Source: Nocardioides luteus (GTDB lineage: Bacteria; Actinomycetota; Actinomycetes; Propionibacteriales; Nocardioidaceae). From it: DNA of 64,000 bases. Positions 24,970 through 32,688 of this stretch are shown one piece after another; position 1 is the stretch's first letter; each line of letters opens with the position of its first letter. The notes beneath the pieces are model-generated. The model was not told where the DNA came from. It searched no databases and was given only the letters and a program-made list of their open reading frames with translations. The DNA is taken from NCBI RefSeq assembly GCF_015752315.1, contig NZ_JADOVJ010000001.1, positions 1,790,501 to 1,854,500 on the forward strand, given 5' to 3'. Position numbers and translations under genes: made by a program.

Positions 24970-25824
24970 ATGGTTCTGCGCTCCGCTGTCATCTGTGCCG
25001 CTGTGCTGCTGTCGACGGTCCCGACGCTGCTGGCCGCAGCGCCGGCGCAGGCGGCAGGAGGTGTCAACGACGCCTCCTGCCGACCATCGGCCGACCACCC
25101 GAACCCGGTCGTCTTCCTGCACGGCCTGGGGGCCAACAAGGACGAGGACCTCAACGTCCTCCAGGCCGACGTCGCCGGACAGGGCTACTGCACCTACAGC
25201 CTGACCTACGGCGCCGGGGCCTACGGGCCGTTCGTCGGCGGGGTGGGGGACATCGCGAGGTCGGCGAGGCAGATCAAGGACTTCGTCCAGGGCGTGCTCG
25301 CGCAGACCGGCGCCGCGAAGGTCGACCTGGTCGGCCACTCCGAGGGAGGGTTCCAGACGCTCTACGTCACCAAGACGCAGGGCATCGCGGACCGGATCGA
25401 CAAGGTCGTCGCGATCGCACCGCCGACGCACGGCACGACCTTCGCGGGGCTCTATCAGCTGGGCATGACGCTGGGCGCGGACGAGCTCGCCGGAAAGGTC
25501 CTGACCGCCTTCGGGTGCATCGCCTGCACCCAGCTGGTCACCGACGGGAGTGCCGTGCGCACCCTGACGAACGGGCCGATCGCGCAGCCCGGCGTGACGT
25601 ACACGATCATCCAGTCGAGGTACGACGAGCTGGTCACGCCCACCGAGACCTCGTTCGTGCGCGAGCCCGGTGTCACCAACACCTACGTGCAGGACGTGTG
25701 CCCCTACGACCCGGTCGGCCACATCGGCGAGGCCTACGACACCAACGTGTGGCACCTGGTGAAGAACGCGCTCGACCCCGCCGGTGCCGGCCCCTTCGTC
25801 TGCTCGGTCGGGTCGCCCGGCTGA
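24970..25824 (+). CDS. Secreted class 2 (LipA-type) lipase/esterase
   Basis: 284-aa exported alpha/beta hydrolase. The signal peptide (residues 1-28) ends in APAQA. The triad is visible: Ser124 in GHSEGG, Asp219 in RYDELVTP and His251 in GHIGEAYD, with oxyanion segment FLHGLG. Several Cys residues (SC, GYC, FGCIAC, VC, FVC) probably form disulfides outside the cell. This matches actinobacterial triacylglycerol lipases of the class 2 group. It shares one base with the following TetR-family gene (TGATG), suggesting local control. Confidence 0.88.
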   Translation: MVLRSAVICAAVLLSTVPTLLAAAPAQAAGGVNDASCRPSADHPNPVVFLHGLGANKDEDLNVLQADVAGQGYCTYSLTYGAGAYGPFVGGVGDIARSARQIKDFVQGVLAQTGAAKVDLVGHSEGGFQTLYVTKTQGIADRIDKVVAIAPPTHGTTFAGLYQLGMTLGADELAGKVLTAFGCIACTQLVTDGSAVRTLTNGPIAQPGVTYTIIQSRYDELVTPTETSFVREPGVTNTYVQDVCPYDPVGHIGEAYDTNVWHLVKNALDPAGAGPFVCSVGSPG

Positions 25825-26474
25825 TGGCACCGGAGGGGCGCTCCTACGGCGGGCTGACCCGGGAGGAGCGCGACGCCCAGCGGCGCCAGCGGCTGCTGGA
25901 CGCCGCCAAGGAGATCATCGGCACGAAGGGCTATGCGGCGACCACGATCCCGGGCGTCTGTGCCGCCTCGAAGGTGTCGACGCGGCACTTCTACGAGATC
26001 TATCCCGGCAAGGAGGATCTCTTCGTCGACCTCTACGACCGGATCACCGCCGAGTCCTACGAGCGGGTGGCGGAGTCGCTGAAGGCGACCGCCGGCGAGG
26101 CGATCTCGCGCCGGGTGCAGGCGGCGGTGCTGGCCTATCTCGACCCGATGCTCAAGGACACCCGCGTCGCCCGGATCGCCTTCGTCGAGATCATGGGCGC
26201 CAGCCCGCGGATCGAGAAGCTCCGGCTCGACTATCGCGAGACCCTCGTCGAGGTCGTACGCACGGAGTGCTCCGCCTCGGTGGCCCGCGGCGAGATCGTC
26301 GACCGCGACTGGCGCTTCGCCGCGCTGGCCCTGGTGGGCGCGGTGACCGCCATCGTCTACGACTGGGCGCTGCACCAGCCGCGCTCGAGCCGTGAGGCGC
26401 TCGAGGGCCAGCTGGCCGATCTCGCGCTCGTGCTGCTGGCCGCCGACCCCGTGGAGCGAGGCGAGGCGCCCTAG
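25824..26474 (+). CDS. TetR/AcrR family transcriptional regulator
   Basis: 216-aa regulator with a typical N-terminal helix-turn-helix (residues about 18-65: RQRLLDAAKEIIGTKGYAATTIPGVCAASKVSTRHFYEIYPGKEDLF) and an all-helical ligand domain. It is cotranscribed with the lipase gene and may control it or a lipid-related regulon. The 3' end overlaps the convergent HxlR-type gene by 4 bases. Confidence 0.9.
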   Translation: MAPEGRSYGGLTREERDAQRRQRLLDAAKEIIGTKGYAATTIPGVCAASKVSTRHFYEIYPGKEDLFVDLYDRITAESYERVAESLKATAGEAISRRVQAAVLAYLDPMLKDTRVARIAFVEIMGASPRIEKLRLDYRETLVEVVRTECSASVARGEIVDRDWRFAALALVGAVTAIVYDWALHQPRSSREALEGQLADLALVLLAADPVERGEAP

Positions 26475-26932
26475 CGGGAGGCGACGGGAAGCGCGACGGG
26501 CCGCACCTCTCGCGGGCCGCCGAGCCGGTGGCCGTCCTCGCAGGTCAGCGTCAGGTGCACCTCGCCTCCGCAGTCGCGGTGCTCGAGCGTGAGGGCAGAT
26601 CCGCGGGCGTCGGCGACGTAGCGGTCTCCCCACTCCATCATGGCCACCAGCGTCGGGTAGAGGTCGAGGCCCTTCTGGGTCAGCCGGTACTCGTGCCGCT
26701 GGCGCTGCCCCTCGGCGTGGTAGGGCACGCGGGCGAGGACGCCCTGGTCGACCAGGGTGTTCAGCCGGTCGGTGAGCACCGCGCGCGAGACGTCGAGGTT
26801 CTGCTGGAGGTCGGCGAAGCGGCGTACGCCCAGGAAGGCCTCGCGGAGCACGAGCAGGCTCCACTTCTCGCCGACCACCGCGAGGGTGCCGGCGACCGAG
26901 CATCGGGTGCGGTCGATCTCATCGGTGATCAC
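26471..26932 (-). CDS. HxlR family winged-helix regulator
   Basis: 153-aa regulator. The core has HxlR features: C9SVAGTLAVVGEKWSLLVLREAFLGVRRFADLQ, a wing segment and GLDLYPTLVAMMEWGDRY. The C-terminal extension contains CGGEVHLTLTCEDGH, a possible metal or redox Cys pair in addition to the N-terminal Cys. HxlR proteins often sense electrophiles or oxidants through the N-terminal Cys. It is divergent from a GNAT gene; a 23-base dyad between them is the likely operator. Confidence 0.9.
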   Translation of the reverse strand: MITDEIDRTRCSVAGTLAVVGEKWSLLVLREAFLGVRRFADLQQNLDVSRAVLTDRLNTLVDQGVLARVPYHAEGQRQRHEYRLTQKGLDLYPTLVAMMEWGDRYVADARGSALTLEHRDCGGEVHLTLTCEDGHRLGGPREVRPVALPVASR

Positions 26933-26949
26933 GGGACCAGCGTACGACG

Positions 26950-26972
26950 CTGAATTCGTTTGACGAACTCAG
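26950..26972. promoter_or_regulatory. Dyad operator between HxlR and GNAT genes
   Basis: CTGAATTCGT and ACGAACTCAG are inverted arms (9 of 10 matching) with spacer TTG. A second dyad GAGTTC-N7-GAACTC (26986-27004) covers the GNAT start codon. The related half-sites suggest two sites for the adjacent HxlR regulator. Confidence 0.6.
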
Positions 26973-26996
26973 CGTGCCGGGAGGAGAGTTCGAAAT

Positions 26997-27527
26997 ATGA
27001 ACTCAGAACTCCTTGTCGCGATGCCGGCGGTCGCCACGCGACCGGTGCGGTCCGAGGACCTGGCCGCCTTCGAACGGATGTGGGGGCGCCTGTCCGAGGA
27101 GACCATCTACCGCCGCTTCCACGCCCCGATCCGGCGGCTCTCGCTCAAGCTCCGGCGCTACCTCGTCGACGTCGACCACCGCGACCACGACGCCCTGGTC
27201 GCCGTCGCCGGCGGTGAGGTGATCGCCGTGGCCCGCTATCACCGTTGCGCCGACGACCCTGCCGCCGCGGAGGTGGCGGTGCTCGTGGAGGACGCCTGGC
27301 AGGGCCGCGGCCTGGGGGCGCGGATGCTGCGCGAGCTGGCCCGCCTGGCGGGCCGGCGGGGCATCGACGTCCTCACCGGCGACGTGCAGGCCGACAACCT
27401 GAGGATGCTGGACGTCGTCCGGTCGCTCCTGGGCCCGGCGGCGCTGGAGCCGGAGGGCGACCTGGTCCACGTCCGCGGGAGCTACCAGGAGGCGGGCGAG
27501 GCGCGAGCCGCCGCCCCCTGTGCATGA
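26997..27527 (+). CDS. GNAT family N-acetyltransferase
   Basis: 176-aa acetyltransferase using acetyl-CoA. Motif A is VAVLVEDAWQGRGLGARMLRELARLA with the CoA pyrophosphate loop QGRGLG. The N-terminal part (RMWGRLSEETIYRRFHAPIRRLS) resembles GNAT domains found in acetyl-CoA-synthetase-like protein acetyltransferases. The acceptor is unknown. The start ATG 26997 lies within an inverted repeat, so regulator binding could also affect initiation. Confidence 0.85.
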   Translation: MNSELLVAMPAVATRPVRSEDLAAFERMWGRLSEETIYRRFHAPIRRLSLKLRRYLVDVDHRDHDALVAVAGGEVIAVARYHRCADDPAAAEVAVLVEDAWQGRGLGARMLRELARLAGRRGIDVLTGDVQADNLRMLDVVRSLLGPAALEPEGDLVHVRGSYQEAGEARAAAPCA

Positions 27528-27532
27528 GCCCT

Positions 27533-27557
27533 GTCTAACTTCGCGGCGCCTGGGTAC
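27533..27557 (+). promoter_or_regulatory. Sigma-B/F-type stress promoter candidate
   Basis: GTCT (27533-27536), 15 bases, GGGTAC (27552-27557) matches the general-stress sigma pattern GNNT-N14-16-GGGTAY. It lies 31 bases before the YtxH-like start. Confidence 0.55.
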
Positions 27558-27587
27558 CGGCCAGGTGTAAGCGATGAGGAGGAGCAC

Positions 27588-27908
27588 ATGTTCAAGAAAC
27601 CAGCGTTGATGACTGCCTTTGGCATCGGCTACGTCCTGGGCGCTCGCGCCGGACGTGAGCGCTACGACGCCATCGCAGCCAAGGCACAGGAGCTGTGGCA
27701 CGACCCGCGGGTGCAGGACAAGGCACACCGCGCCGGGTTCGTCGCCAAGGAGAAGGCGGCTTCCGCCAAGCACACCGTCCAGGAGAAGATGCCCGGCGAC
27801 ACCACGCCGTCCTCGGCATCCACCCCGACCACCCAGACGACGGCGAGTGTCCCGCACCCGACCACCACCGACCCGGTGACGGACATGCCGAAGGGGTGGG
27901 AGTCGTGA
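27588..27908 (+). CDS. YtxH-like membrane-associated protein
   Basis: 106-aa protein starting with a short hydrophobic segment (PALMTAFGIGYVLGARAGRERYDAI), the YtxH-like pattern. A helical, Lys/Ala-rich region and a Thr/Pro/Ser-rich low-complexity tail follow. The ribosome site GAGGAGGAG is very strong. First gene of a three-gene operon with Holin-X and DUF3618 proteins. It probably lies at the membrane; its function is unknown but related genes are stress-associated. Confidence 0.75.
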   Translation: MFKKPALMTAFGIGYVLGARAGRERYDAIAAKAQELWHDPRVQDKAHRAGFVAKEKAASAKHTVQEKMPGDTTPSSASTPTTQTTASVPHPTTTDPVTDMPKGWES

Positions 27909-28330
27909 CGCTTCACCAGACCGACGCATCCATGGGTGAGCTGGTCTCGAGGCTCTCGGAGGAGATGTCCAGTCTCGTACGCGGCGAGTTCGAGCTCGCC
28001 CGTCTCGAGCTGACCGAGAAGGCCAAGCACACCGGCAAGGGGGCCGGCGCGTTCGGCGCAGCCGGTCTGGTGGCGCTGTACGGCGTCGGGGCGCTGATCG
28101 CCACCGCGATCCTCGCCCTGGCACTGGTCATGGACGCCTGGCTGGCAGCGTTGCTGGTCGGAGTCGTCCTGCTGGCCATCGCCGGCGGCATCGCCGTGTT
28201 CGGGAAGAAGCAGGTCTCCGAGGGGGTCCCGATGAAGCCCGAACGCGCCACCGAGAACCTCAGGCGAGACGTGGAGGCCGTCCGGCACCACCGTCGAGCC
28301 GAGGACCGCATCGCAAGGAGGACGCCATGA
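27905..28330 (+). CDS. Phage_holin_3_6 (actinobacterial Holin-X) family protein
   Basis: 141-aa protein: an N-terminal amphipathic helix (MGELVSRLSEEMSSLVRGEFELARLELTEKAK), two membrane helices (about residues 52-76 and 80-101) and a charged C-terminus. Despite the family name there is no prophage context; these proteins recur as chromosomal membrane proteins of actinobacteria. The start GTG 27905 overlaps the previous stop (GTGA). Confidence 0.85.
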   Translation: MTLHQTDASMGELVSRLSEEMSSLVRGEFELARLELTEKAKHTGKGAGAFGAAGLVALYGVGALIATAILALALVMDAWLAALLVGVVLLAIAGGIAVFGKKQVSEGVPMKPERATENLRRDVEAVRHHRRAEDRIARRTP

Positions 28331-28617
28331 CGCACAACACCTCCCGACCCGCCGCGACGGGTGACCACGCGAGTATCGCTGCTGTCGAGGCCGACCTCGA
28401 CACCACGCGCCACGAGATGGCCGACACCCTGGACGAGCTCGCCGCGCGGCTGGACGCGAAGACGCGCAGCAAGGAGAAGGCCCACGAGGTCAAGGAGCGT
28501 ACGCAGGCGGCGGCCCGGTCCCGGGACGTGCAGATCCGAGGCGGCATCGTCGCCGCGATCGTTGCCGGCGTGATCCTGATGCTGGCCCGGAGGAAGCGCC
28601 GGCTCAGGTCCGCCTAG
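28327..28617 (+). CDS. DUF3618 domain-containing protein
   Basis: 96-aa protein with the DUF3618 core (EADLDTTRHEMADTLDELAARLDAK, residues 22-46), a basic helix and one C-terminal membrane helix (GGIVAAIVAGVILMLARRKR). Coupled to the Holin-X gene by an ATGA overlap, completing the standard YtxH/Holin-X/DUF3618 set. Its last 14 bases overlap the convergent decarboxylase gene. Confidence 0.85.
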   Translation: MTHNTSRPAATGDHASIAAVEADLDTTRHEMADTLDELAARLDAKTRSKEKAHEVKERTQAAARSRDVQIRGGIVAAIVAGVILMLARRKRRLRSA

Positions 28618-30034
28618 GCCGGGTCAACCGGTCCAGGAAGGCGACGAGCAGCGCCTCGCGCAGCGCAGGGGTGGCCAGGTCGAGCATCGCGTTGACCTCG
28701 GCCATCCGCTGCGGGAGGGCCAGGTCGCCCTGCTCGCCACCGGTGCCGATGAGCCCGGCGGCGAGCAGCAGGCCGTCGAAGTCGTCCTCGGAGAGGGCGA
28801 GCGGGTCGAGCTCTGCGATGAAGGCCGCGACGCCGGGGTCGACGGTGACCGGGCCTGAGGCGACCGCCGCCGCCACCGACTCGGCCAGAGCCGCGAGCAG
28901 CTCCTCGACGTGGGGAAGCGTCGCGGCGCTCACCGACAGGTGGATCGTGGCGGGGGAGCCGGCGTAGGACATCTGCGGCTGGACGTACCAGCCGCGCGCC
29001 GCCATCTCGTCGCAGACCGTGAACGGGTCGCAGCTCCCGTCGGTGGTGAGAGCGAGGAGCGTGGAGTCGGGCGTGCTGACCACGGCGAGCTCCTTGGTGT
29101 CCGCGATGCCGTCGCGGATCCGGTCCACCGCCTCGAAGACGTCGCGGGCGAGCCGCTCGTAGCCCTTGTCGCCCAACGACCGCATCACCGCCCAGGCGCC
29201 GGCCAGCGGCCCGCCCGACTTCGTCGACTGCATCGTGGAGTTGAGCATGGTGTAGCCCGGCCAGGCGGCCGAGGCGAAGAACTGGGGCCGGCGCAGCTCA
29301 GGGCTGCGGTGCAACAGCACCGAGGTGCCCTTCGGAGCGTAGGCGTACTTGTGCAGGTCGACGGAGATCGAGGTGACGCCCTCGACCGCGAACGTCCAGG
29401 CCGGTACGTCACGCCCCAGCCGCGCGGCATAGGGCAGCACCCAGCCGCCGATGCACGCGTCGACATGGCAGCGGATGCCGCGCTCGGCCGCGGCCGCCGC
29501 GATCGCGGTGACCGGGTCGACGACTCCATGCGCGTAGGACGGCGCCGAGGCGACCACCAGCACCGTGCGCTCGTCCATCGCCGCGGCCATCGCCGCCGGA
29601 TCTGCCCGGAGGTCGGGACCGACCGGCACCAGCACCGGCTCGACGCCGAAGTAGTGCGCGGCCTTGTGGAAGGCGGCGTGGGCGGTCGCCGGCAGCACCA
29701 TCCGGGGCCGCGCGATCCCGGGCTGCGCGTCGCGTGCGGTCTGCACCGCGAGCAGCACCGACTCCGTGCCGCCGGACGTGACCGTCCCGACGACGGTGTC
29801 CGGGGCGTCGAGCAGATCGGCGGCCATGCCGACCACCTCGTTCTCCATCCGGAGCAGGCTCGGGAAGGCGGTCGGGTCCAGGCCGTTGGAGCCGGCGTAG
29901 GCCGCCACCGCCTCGCGGCCGATCCGGTCGATGTCGGGCAGCCCGGAGTCGTAGACGTAGGCGAGGGTGCGGCCGCCGTGCACCGGCAGATCGGCGGACT
30001 GCATCTCGCGGAGTCGGGTCAGGGCGTCGGTCAT
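28604..30034 (-). CDS. PLP-dependent decarboxylase, sphingosine-1-phosphate-lyase-like
   Basis: 476-aa fold-type I PLP enzyme. The PLP lysine is Lys229 in DLHKYAYAPKG, with Asp192 in HVDACIGG and the phosphate-binding TSGGTES (86-92). The segment VDLHKYAYAPKGTSVLLHR followed by a TKSGG loop resembles sphingosine-1-phosphate lyases more than classical glutamate decarboxylases. There is no N-terminal membrane anchor, so the protein is soluble. The substrate could be an amino acid or a phosphorylated long-chain base. The start overlaps the MFS gene stop (ATGA), so the two are coupled. Confidence 0.82.
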   Translation of the reverse strand: MTDALTRLREMQSADLPVHGGRTLAYVYDSGLPDIDRIGREAVAAYAGSNGLDPTAFPSLLRMENEVVGMAADLLDAPDTVVGTVTSGGTESVLLAVQTARDAQPGIARPRMVLPATAHAAFHKAAHYFGVEPVLVPVGPDLRADPAAMAAAMDERTVLVVASAPSYAHGVVDPVTAIAAAAAERGIRCHVDACIGGWVLPYAARLGRDVPAWTFAVEGVTSISVDLHKYAYAPKGTSVLLHRSPELRRPQFFASAAWPGYTMLNSTMQSTKSGGPLAGAWAVMRSLGDKGYERLARDVFEAVDRIRDGIADTKELAVVSTPDSTLLALTTDGSCDPFTVCDEMAARGWYVQPQMSYAGSPATIHLSVSAATLPHVEELLAALAESVAAAVASGPVTVDPGVAAFIAELDPLALSEDDFDGLLLAAGLIGTGGEQGDLALPQRMAEVNAMLDLATPALREALLVAFLDRLTRPRRT

Positions 30035-31371
30035 ACGGTCACGGTTCCTTCGACGTCGTCGGCGGTGAGCGAGTAGCGCCGCAGCCACAGCAGGCTGAGG
30101 AGGACCAGGAACGCCGGCAGCACCGAGAAGCCGAGCGTGATCGCGGTCAGGGCCGAGTCGGGCTGGACGATGTCGGCGACGATCGAGGACCGGTAGCCAC
30201 CGAGCGCGAGCACCACCGCGAAGACACCGGGACCGAGCGCCAGCCCGAGGGTCTCGCCGGCGGTCCAGACGCCGGTGTAGACGCCGATCCTGCTCGAGCC
30301 GCTGCGCCGGGCGTCGACGGCGGCCGCGTCGGGGAGCATCGCCATCGGGAAGACCTGGCACCCGGCGTACCCGACCCCGACCAGCACCACCGCGGCGTAG
30401 ACCAGGGCCACCGGCGCGATCTGGGCGGTCGCGGCGAGGAGCGCGCCGAGGGCGAGGACGAGGGAGGCGGCGACGTACCCGTTCTTCTTGCCGATCCTCG
30501 CGCCGAGCGCTGCCCACGCGGGCGTGAGCAGAAGCGCGGGGCCGACGAAGCAGACGAACAGCACCGTCGCCGCGCCCGCACGGCCAAGCACGTCGCCGGC
30601 CAGGTAGTCGACGCCCGCCAGCATCGCGCCGAAGGCGACGGCCTGGATCACGAACGTGATGAGCAGCCGCCGGAAGTCCGGCGCCGCCGCCACGATCCGG
30701 AGCTGGTCGCGCAGTGTGCCCGCGCCCGGCTGGACGGTGTGGACCGGCGCCCGGCGGGTGCCGGCGTACGCACTGAGCACCCCGGCCAGGATGAGCGCCG
30801 CCATCACCACACTCATGACGCGGTAGCCGTCGCGGCCGCCGACGGCGTCGCGGATCATCGGCGCGGTGGCACCGGCGAGCAGGATGGTCAGGGCCAGGAT
30901 CGCGACCCGCCAGGTCATCAGCCGGGTGCGCTCGTCGTAGGACTCGGTCAGCTCGGCCGGCATGGCGACGTAGGGCACCTGGAAGAACGCGTACGCCGTC
31001 GCGCAGGCCAGGAACATCGTCAGCACCCAGAGCGCCTCGAGCCCGGTCGCCATCGACGGCGCCGCGAACAGCAGCGCGAACGTCGCCGCCAGCGCGATCC
31101 CGGCGCGGCGCAGCCAGGGACGCCGCGGGCCCCGCGGATCCACCGTCCGGTCGCTGATCCGGCCGGCGATCGGGTTGAGCACGACGTCCCACGCCTTCGG
31201 CGCGAACACGATGAACCCGGCCGCCAGGGCGGCGATCCCGAGGCTGTCGGTCAGGTAGGGGAGCAGCATCAGGCCCGGGATCGTGCCGAACGTCCCGGTG
31301 GCCACGGACCCGGAGCCGTAGCCGATGCGCACCCCGAGCGGGAGGGTCGGGCTGGCTGGCATGCCCGCCAT
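30031..31371 (-). CDS. MFS transporter, GPH (MelB-like) family
   Basis: 446-aa carrier with about 12 predicted helices. The GPH signatures KAWDVVLNPIAGRISDRT and GPRRPWLRRAGI place it near melibiose/glucuronide cation symporters. GGGAGG lies 5 bases before ATG 31371. Translationally coupled to the PLP enzyme at 28604-30034, so it may import that enzyme's substrate or export its product. Confidence 0.85.
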   Translation of the reverse strand: MAGMPASPTLPLGVRIGYGSGSVATGTFGTIPGLMLLPYLTDSLGIAALAAGFIVFAPKAWDVVLNPIAGRISDRTVDPRGPRRPWLRRAGIALAATFALLFAAPSMATGLEALWVLTMFLACATAYAFFQVPYVAMPAELTESYDERTRLMTWRVAILALTILLAGATAPMIRDAVGGRDGYRVMSVVMAALILAGVLSAYAGTRRAPVHTVQPGAGTLRDQLRIVAAAPDFRRLLITFVIQAVAFGAMLAGVDYLAGDVLGRAGAATVLFVCFVGPALLLTPAWAALGARIGKKNGYVAASLVLALGALLAATAQIAPVALVYAAVVLVGVGYAGCQVFPMAMLPDAAAVDARRSGSSRIGVYTGVWTAGETLGLALGPGVFAVVLALGGYRSSIVADIVQPDSALTAITLGFSVLPAFLVLLSLLWLRRYSLTADDVEGTVTV

Positions 31372-31412
31372 AGTGCCCTCCCCGGCGCGTCGGTGCGCGG
31401 GAACGGCGGAAA

Positions 31413-32138
31413 TCAGGCGGTCATGGGCTCCGCGGGCGCGACGGTGGCCTCGACGCCGCTGGCGAGCAGCTCATCGCGCACGAACCCGGAGGCCTTGAGC
31501 TCCTCGACGTACGCCGCGACCGCGGCCACGGCGTCCTCATCGAGCCCACGGGGCAGGCCGACGGACTGGCGGATCTCCATGAACGCGGGCTCCAGGATGC
31601 GGCGGCCGGTCGCGGCGACGTACTCCTCCATCGGCTGGCGGACGCCCGCAGCGGCGTCGAGCCCCTGCTCCTCGAAGACGTCGGTGGCCTCGTCGGCGCG
31701 GACCACCTCCGCGTGCCGGAGGCTGCGGGTCAGGAAGAGGTCGTAGGCCGAGCCCTCGCGAACACCGACGCGTACGCCGTCGCGGTCGACGTCGTCGGCG
31801 CCGGTGAGCGGCGAGTCGGCGTCGGTGACGTAGACGCCCTCGATGAGCACGTAGGGAGCGGTGAAGACGACGCCCTCCTCCCGTGCCGGCTCGTTGGCGA
31901 GGAAGCAGAGGTCGACGCGGCCCTCGGTGATCGCGGCATAGGAGTCGCGGGCGGCGTCCACGCAGTGCAGCTCGAGCGCGACGCCGAGCCACTCGGCGAC
32001 GGACCTCGCGATGGCGACCGTGACACCGCGGGGCTCCGCGGCCGTGCCCTGGGCGAGGACCGGGTTGCCGAGGTTGATGACCACGCGGAGCGCGCCGGTC
32101 GGGGCGATCAGGGTGGCGAGCGGGCTCGTCGAGGGCAT
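31413..32138 (-). CDS. Substrate-binding domain protein (SBP family 3-like) without signal peptide
   Basis: 241-aa protein of the amino-acid-type periplasmic binding fold (ALRVVINLGNPVLAQ, then REEGVVFTAPYVLIEGVYV and a C-terminal lobe with SVGLPRGLDEDAVAAVAAYVEEL). The start ATG 32138 has AGGAG 6 bases upstream, and no export signal or lipobox follows. An earlier in-frame start (32258) adds no signal peptide either and overlaps the peroxiredoxin gene. It is therefore probably cytoplasmic. No ABC permease or ATPase gene is adjacent. Its role is unknown. Confidence 0.78.
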   Translation of the reverse strand: MPSTSPLATLIAPTGALRVVINLGNPVLAQGTAAEPRGVTVAIARSVAEWLGVALELHCVDAARDSYAAITEGRVDLCFLANEPAREEGVVFTAPYVLIEGVYVTDADSPLTGADDVDRDGVRVGVREGSAYDLFLTRSLRHAEVVRADEATDVFEEQGLDAAAGVRQPMEEYVAATGRRILEPAFMEIRQSVGLPRGLDEDAVAAVAAYVEELKASGFVRDELLASGVEATVAPAEPMTA

Positions 32139-32220
32139 CTGGGACTCCTGGGGGCGGCGGACTTCGTCGGCACCCAGTATCCGGCCAAGGCGGTGTGGAC
32201 CTGCGGAGTAGGTTGACGCC

Positions 32221-32688
32221 ATGCCGCTCGAGACCGGTGCCGTCGCGCCCGACTTCACGCTCCCCGCCCAGGACGGTACGTCCGTCTCCCTCGCCCCGCT
32301 CCTCGAGAAGGGTCCGGTGGTGCTCTTCTTCTACCCGGCCGCCGAGACGCCGGTGTGCACGAAGGAGGCCTGCTACTTCCGCGACCTCGCCGGGGAGTTC
32401 GAGGCGCTCGGCGCCCACCGGCTCGGGATCAGCAAGGACAGCGTGGAGAAGCAGGCCGGCTTCGCCGCCAACCACGACCTCGACTACCCCGTCCTCTCCG
32501 ACCCCGCCGGCTCCGTCGCCGACCTCTACGGCGTGAAGCCCAGCCTCCTCGGCAAGCTCGGGCCGCTGCAGCGTACGACCTTCGCGATCGGGACCGACGG
32601 CCGGATCAAGGCCGTCATCGAGGGCATGCTCAAGGCCGAGATCCACGCCGACGAGGCCCTCGCCGCGCTGCGGGATCAGGCGGAATGA
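32221..32688 (+). CDS. Peroxiredoxin, BCP/PrxQ type
   Basis: 155-aa thiol peroxidase reducing H2O2 or organic peroxides. The peroxidatic Cys46 and likely resolving Cys51 are in TPVCTKEACYFRD, the CxxxxC spacing of the BCP/PrxQ group (Ala replaces the usual Gly before the motif: YPAAETPVC). The start is ATG 32221. It overlaps the NmrA-like oxidoreductase gene by 4 bases, suggesting joint stress use. Confidence 0.9.
   Translation: MPLETGAVAPDFTLPAQDGTSVSLAPLLEKGPVVLFFYPAAETPVCTKEACYFRDLAGEFEALGAHRLGISKDSVEKQAGFAANHDLDYPVLSDPAGSVADLYGVKPSLLGKLGPLQRTTFAIGTDGRIKAVIEGMLKAEIHADEALAALRDQAE

Noticed and set aside
27905..28330. Prophage remnant suggested by the holin family name
   Set aside because: No integrase, capsid or lysis genes nearby. 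The trio with YtxH-like and DUF3618 genes is a normal actinobacterial chromosomal set.
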